This document shows positions 60,071 to 64,000 of a DNA stretch of 64,000 nucleotides, piece by piece. The DNA lies in contig NC_090784.1 in NCBI RefSeq assembly GCF_040054535.1, positions 8,702,501 to 8,766,500 of the forward strand, in the 5' to 3' direction. The stretch's first letter is position 1, and every line of letters starts with the position of its first letter. The DNA comes from Antennarius striatus. Its lineage: Eukaryota; Chordata; Actinopteri; Lophiiformes; Antennariidae. The position numbers and the translations under genes are program-made. The notes under the pieces were generated by a model. It saw only the letters and a list, made by a program, of their open reading frames with translations. It searched no databases and was not told the DNA's origin.

Positions 60071-60781
60071 ATACATCGGCTTACGTCATTTCTCAATTAT
60101 TTAAAAAAAAAAAATAGGTACACGTAAAAATAAAAATCTTGTTGATGTCACTTTACACAATTTATAAATAATGACAATTTCTCTATTTGTTTTATAACCT
60201 TTAAAAATGCTTTTATTTTATCATTGATTCATAAATAAAGCATCAGTGATATATGGTCAAATTGTATTTATATATAATTAGATTTTTTCTTCTGTACTAT
60301 ATAAAAAAATAAAATGTATTGTTTGTAAACTTGAAATAGATTCGCATTAACTAGACTCTATTGAAAATGTATTCATAAATAATGTACAGTACAGAATTGG
60401 GAATAGTTATTTTAGGTTTAGCTGAAGGATAAGTTAAATTGACATACATTGTTTTTGACTGACGTTATATCCCCTGAAAGCAGTTAACAGCAAAAGATGA
60501 GGTATACCTGTATTATTATTCTACGGAAACCCAACAGTCCTTCATGAGCAAGCACTTGGTGACAAGGGCAAGAAAACAAACTTTTTACAGGTAGAAACAT
60601 TGAGATCCGAACTCAACGTCGGCAACCCTTTCCTTTGACCACTGGGTTAAAAGCAAGAAAGATGGCAAGATACCCCTACAGTTAAAGCCATGTGTTCTCT
60701 GGGAAGAACAAGGAGAGAAAAGACTGGGACAAAACGAAAAAGTAACATGATGTTTCAAGAGGAAGAGGGAGAGGAGAAGAG

Positions 60782-60840
60782 AGGCTGACTGCATGGGAAC
60801 TTTCTCACTACATCGCAGAAAGTTCCCATGCAGTCAACCT
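60782..60840. other. Long near-perfect hairpin
   Basis: TGACTGCATGGGAACTTTC and the following T (60786-60805) pair without mismatch with 60817-60836. The stem extends to 60782/60840 with one C/A mismatch, 24 positions in all, around an 11-base loop, CACTACATCGC. The size is at the small end for a microRNA precursor; function unknown. Confidence 0.8.
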
Positions 60841-60893
60841 ATAGTAATACAACAAAGGAATAGCCAAAGCCAGCCTTCATCATAAGCTTAATC

Positions 60894-61248
60894 CTTCATT
60901 CATTCATCTTCCTACCTGCTTCATCCACTTGTGTGGGTCATGGGGAGCTGGAGCCTAACCCAGCTGACTGAGGGGGTGAGGCGGGTGAAAGTCTGGGCGC
61001 GACGCTAGTGCACCGTGGAGCTACACAGACACATAAAAACACTCACACACACACTTACTCCTATGGATAATTTGGAATGGCCAGTTTACCTGAAGCGCAT
61101 ATTTTTGGATTTGGGAGGAAGCCAGAGAACCCAGAGAGAACCCACGCAGACACGAGGAGAACATACAAACTCTGCACAGAGCGGGACTCGAGCCCTGACC
61201 GGTCTTGTTGTGCGGCGACAGCACTACCCACTGCACCACCGTGCCGAC
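60894..61248 (-). mobile_element. tRNA-derived SINE with 13-bp target-site duplication
   Basis: Same family and orientation as 49551-49897. The head on the minus strand has an A box, TGGTGCAGTGG, and a B-box-like GGCTCGAGTCC. The central domain has GGGTTCTCTCTGGGTTCTCT then GGCTTCCTCCC. Flanked by CATAAGCTTAATC at 60881-60893 and 61249-61261. Confidence 0.88.
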
Positions 61249-61589
61249 CATAAGCTTAATCATAAAGGGAAATATAATGTACTGGTAAATATAGACAGGT
61301 CTCTGCTTTCTGAACTGAACAAAAGCTGGTTCCACAGGATAGGGCAAAAGTTTCTGAGTTCCATGTACTTTTGAAGACTAGACATCAAGTAACCCTGCAT
61401 CCTGAGAGCATAGCATTAAAGTATTTAATAGGGTACTAAAAGCTGTGAAAGATCTTTTGTCACTTGACCATCAAGGGCTTAGGATGTGACAAGAGAATTT
61501 TAGATTTTATTTTGAGTATTATAGAGAGCCAGTACGTAGACTCTATTAGAAATGTAAGATCCCTCGTATTCTGGTCAGCATATGTGCAG

Positions 61590-61805
61590 CAGTAATCAGG
61601 ATCAATCGACTCAAGCCAAGCACAGACCATAAAATGGAGAGGTGCCAGTTCACCTCCTTAGCACGCCCAAGGTGCCCCTAAGCAAGGCAAGTCACAGAAC
61701 ACCTGTTCAGTTCTATCTGTGTGGAAAAAATAGTATGTGCATGAGTGTAACACGAATTTCCCCAATGTCTGACAAAATAAAGGATTGCTCTTCTTATAAA
61801 CACAT
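61590..61805 (+). mobile_element. Second type of fish SINE/retroposon
   Basis: AGGTGCCAGTTCACCTCCTT, AAGGTGCCCCTAAGCAAGGC, then GAATTTCCCC and AAATAAAGGATTGCTCTTCT follow a familiar teleost retroposon: a GAGCAAGGCAC-like block and an AATAAAG tail with CTT-type repeats. Borders are approximate. Confidence 0.55.
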
Positions 61806-62652
61806 GGATGTGTAGGTACTGTGTTGTGTGGTCAAAGTGCCACATGATAGGGCAAGTGCAAGCATAACAAATAATTTCTTGTATTTGGTCTTGTTGACTG
61901 TACCATGGTCAATTTGGGTAGGACGCCATTCCTACCTGCGACATCCAACCTCTTTAGTAAATAAAATTCCCTATATAGGGGTATATAAGGCCTATAGACC
62001 TATGGGTCTGTGTCAGGGTGGATACAGTGCTGAACATAAACCTTGTCATTATTCTTTTCTCTTAATGCTAGGTACTACTCTATGGTAGCTTTGTGGAGAG
62101 CCTTCCTGTAAGTTTTGAATTCACCAAGGACATTTACAAAATCACATCACAGCTGTCTAAAGGCTATCTTAGATATACTGATGCATAATCTACTTCAGGT
62201 ATTGTCTCATAACATTTCGCTATAACCTGGGCACGCTTAAATACTTTAATAGAGTCTAAACTGATAGGTGACACAAATAGGGAATACACACAAATCATTA
62301 GCATTTTTATTAGCTGGTGTATGTGAAAACAAGAAGGAAATGAAATCATGAAAAATTGAAGGAAGCCTTAAAAAGTCTGCCTCTTTACCGACATTCAATG
62401 AAAGCAGTCAGGATTGGTCATTTTGAATGATTTCTATCTATTCAACAAAAAACTCTTGTCTTTCTTATGTTTAGAGCAGCTTCTCCTTATGGATGACAGA
62501 ACAGCTTCAACCATTGTATTTTAGGTGGTGATAACCAGGTCTCATCTTTGGTGGGTAGAAAAGACTCTTTCTGTCCCTTTTTAGGGTAGAGTCCTTCCTT
62601 TTACTTCCCGTCTTCCTTCCGTTTTCATTGGAGTCTAAATGTCAGTGTGCCT

Positions 62653-62724
<72 letters not shown>
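62653..62724. repeat. (GA)n microsatellite
   Basis: About 34 GA units with an AA interruption near the start. Confidence 0.95.
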
Positions 62725-62727
<3 letters not shown>

Positions 62728-64000
62728 GAAGAAAGACGAAGATGTGCGGTCTACTGGGAGAAAGCCATTGAAAGCCTACATGATGACACGTTTTCCCCAT
62801 TCAGACTGATGAGCTATTGAAAAGCAAGATGACATTTTGCAATAATACACCATAGCTCCAAAGTTTAGTGAGATGAAACATTATTCATAAATATGTGATG
62901 CCTGGCATTTATTACTGTTTGTAGCCAGATATACTGTCAAATCATTGTGGGGTTCAGTTGGGGTTTTATTTGTGAGGAAATCTGTTGCACCTTGAAAAAG
63001 CTATGAACTATGAGAGTGAGCTGTTATAATCAGCTTGACAACTATCAGGTTCAGCCAAAGGAATCTCAAGAGTCACTGTGAATGATTACAAAGCAACTCC
63101 TGCATGCTTCTGAAAAAAGATCCACTTTAGGTTTTTGTGAGCACATCTCAGATATTGTCGAGGTTACAAAGCATCAAGACTTGAATTCAGTCTTCAGCTT
63201 TGTGTCCCAGTTACACCAAAGGTTTTGCTACATCAGCTTCCACATGAACCCACTTTAGGTGTCTTAGTTGTTCTTTCTCAGGAGAGAGTGTTTAAGAACT
63301 ACCTCTTCTCATTTTTATTGCTGAGTGTAAGTTTTGTATAGTTGTTTCTGCCAGTATTGCTTGTGTTTCATGTCAGGTGGAACACTAACAATGCAGTGAT
63401 TGGGGAAATCAGATCGGCTTTTTCCTAACAGCAGGCAGTATGCTATTTTGCATGTCATCCTTCCTTGTCAATTTTGATCCTTTTACCTCCCTTTGTCTGT
63501 CATTCTGTTCCATCATTTCTCCTGCTGCCAAAAGAAGAGTGGGTGTTATTTCCTTTCATGTCCCTAATTTGGTGTGAAGTCTCCATAAAGGGTAGTAGAT
63601 TAGCACCATTCTCATCTGGATAATTTTAACAGCTGCAGAGATGGTGGTGCCGACATCTGAAGCCTCTTGTCTGCTGAGAGACACACTGGCTCTTAGTTGA
63701 ATTTCTGTCTCTTCAGTTCAACCCAGCTGGAAAATCACTAAAAAGGCACATTTTATTCACCACGGGCTCCTGTGAATGTTCTGGCTACACAGTGCTTGAA
63801 CTGCAATATCACCCAAGTATTGACTGTTGTATTCAGAGGATACAGAGGGAGGAGGTTTGAAATACGTTTTCTAGAGAAAAGATAAGTAAGATGTGTGTTG
63901 AATTCACACAAGATGTCAGTCTGAATTGTGTAAGCATGCTGTCGTTAAAGTTTATGGATGTATTGTCCTTGACACTCTGGCATGCAACCTTTAAAAAATT

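Overview
The window is vertebrate nuclear DNA and almost certainly comes from a ray-finned (teleost) fish. The evidence is intron-split genes with GT/AG junctions, fish-type proteins, and repeat families common in teleosts: tRNA-derived SINEs, a Tc1-like transposon, MITEs, REL-endonuclease LINEs and many long dinucleotide and tetranucleotide arrays. I see no bacterial, viral, CRISPR or phage content. Everything was read by eye. Exon boundaries rest on frame, splice consensus and remembered family sequences, not on transcripts or alignments.

Layout from left to right: (1) 1-4.7 kb, first coding exon and leader of an ANKIB1-type RBR E3 ligase on the minus strand, running off the left edge. (2) 6.5-9.5 kb, a complete six-exon eomesodermin (T-box) gene on the minus strand, about 601 aa, probably the b paralogue. 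(3) 11-26 kb, a gene-free interval with a recent REL-endonuclease LINE copy (16.6-18.4 kb), a broken AP-endonuclease LINE (18.6-19.6 kb), a SINE fragment and several microsatellites. (4) 26.3-29.8 kb, cmc1 on the plus strand, four exons, 107 aa, with a CRE plus ETS-like promoter. (5) 32.7-41.1 kb, azi2 (NAP1) on the minus strand, seven coding exons, 394 aa, convergent with cmc1. (6) 42-48.3 kb, a hAT-like fragment, a second REL-LINE copy (44.3-46.4 kb), and a small plus-strand gene of about 100 aa that resembles only the C-terminus of ZCWPW2 and lies where ZCWPW2 lies in mammals. (7) 48.4-64 kb, no recognisable gene; it holds SINEs with clear target-site duplications, a broken Tc1 element, hairpins and microsatellites.

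The order eomes, cmc1, azi2, zcwpw2-like, with these orientations, matches human 3p24. ANKIB1 is on human 7q21, so a rearrangement relative to human lies between ankib1 and eomes. The genes do not form one pathway: eomes is a developmental and immune transcription factor, cmc1 serves mitochondrial cytochrome c oxidase assembly, azi2 is a TBK1/IKKe adaptor, and ankib1 is a ubiquitin ligase.

I found no wholly new molecular system. The most interesting leads are the two near-identical REL-LINE copies, each flanked on both sides by TA or CA microsatellite; the domain-stripped zcwpw2-like gene; retroposon 3' ends that lead directly into microsatellites; a MITE with clean ends; and three strong hairpin loci.
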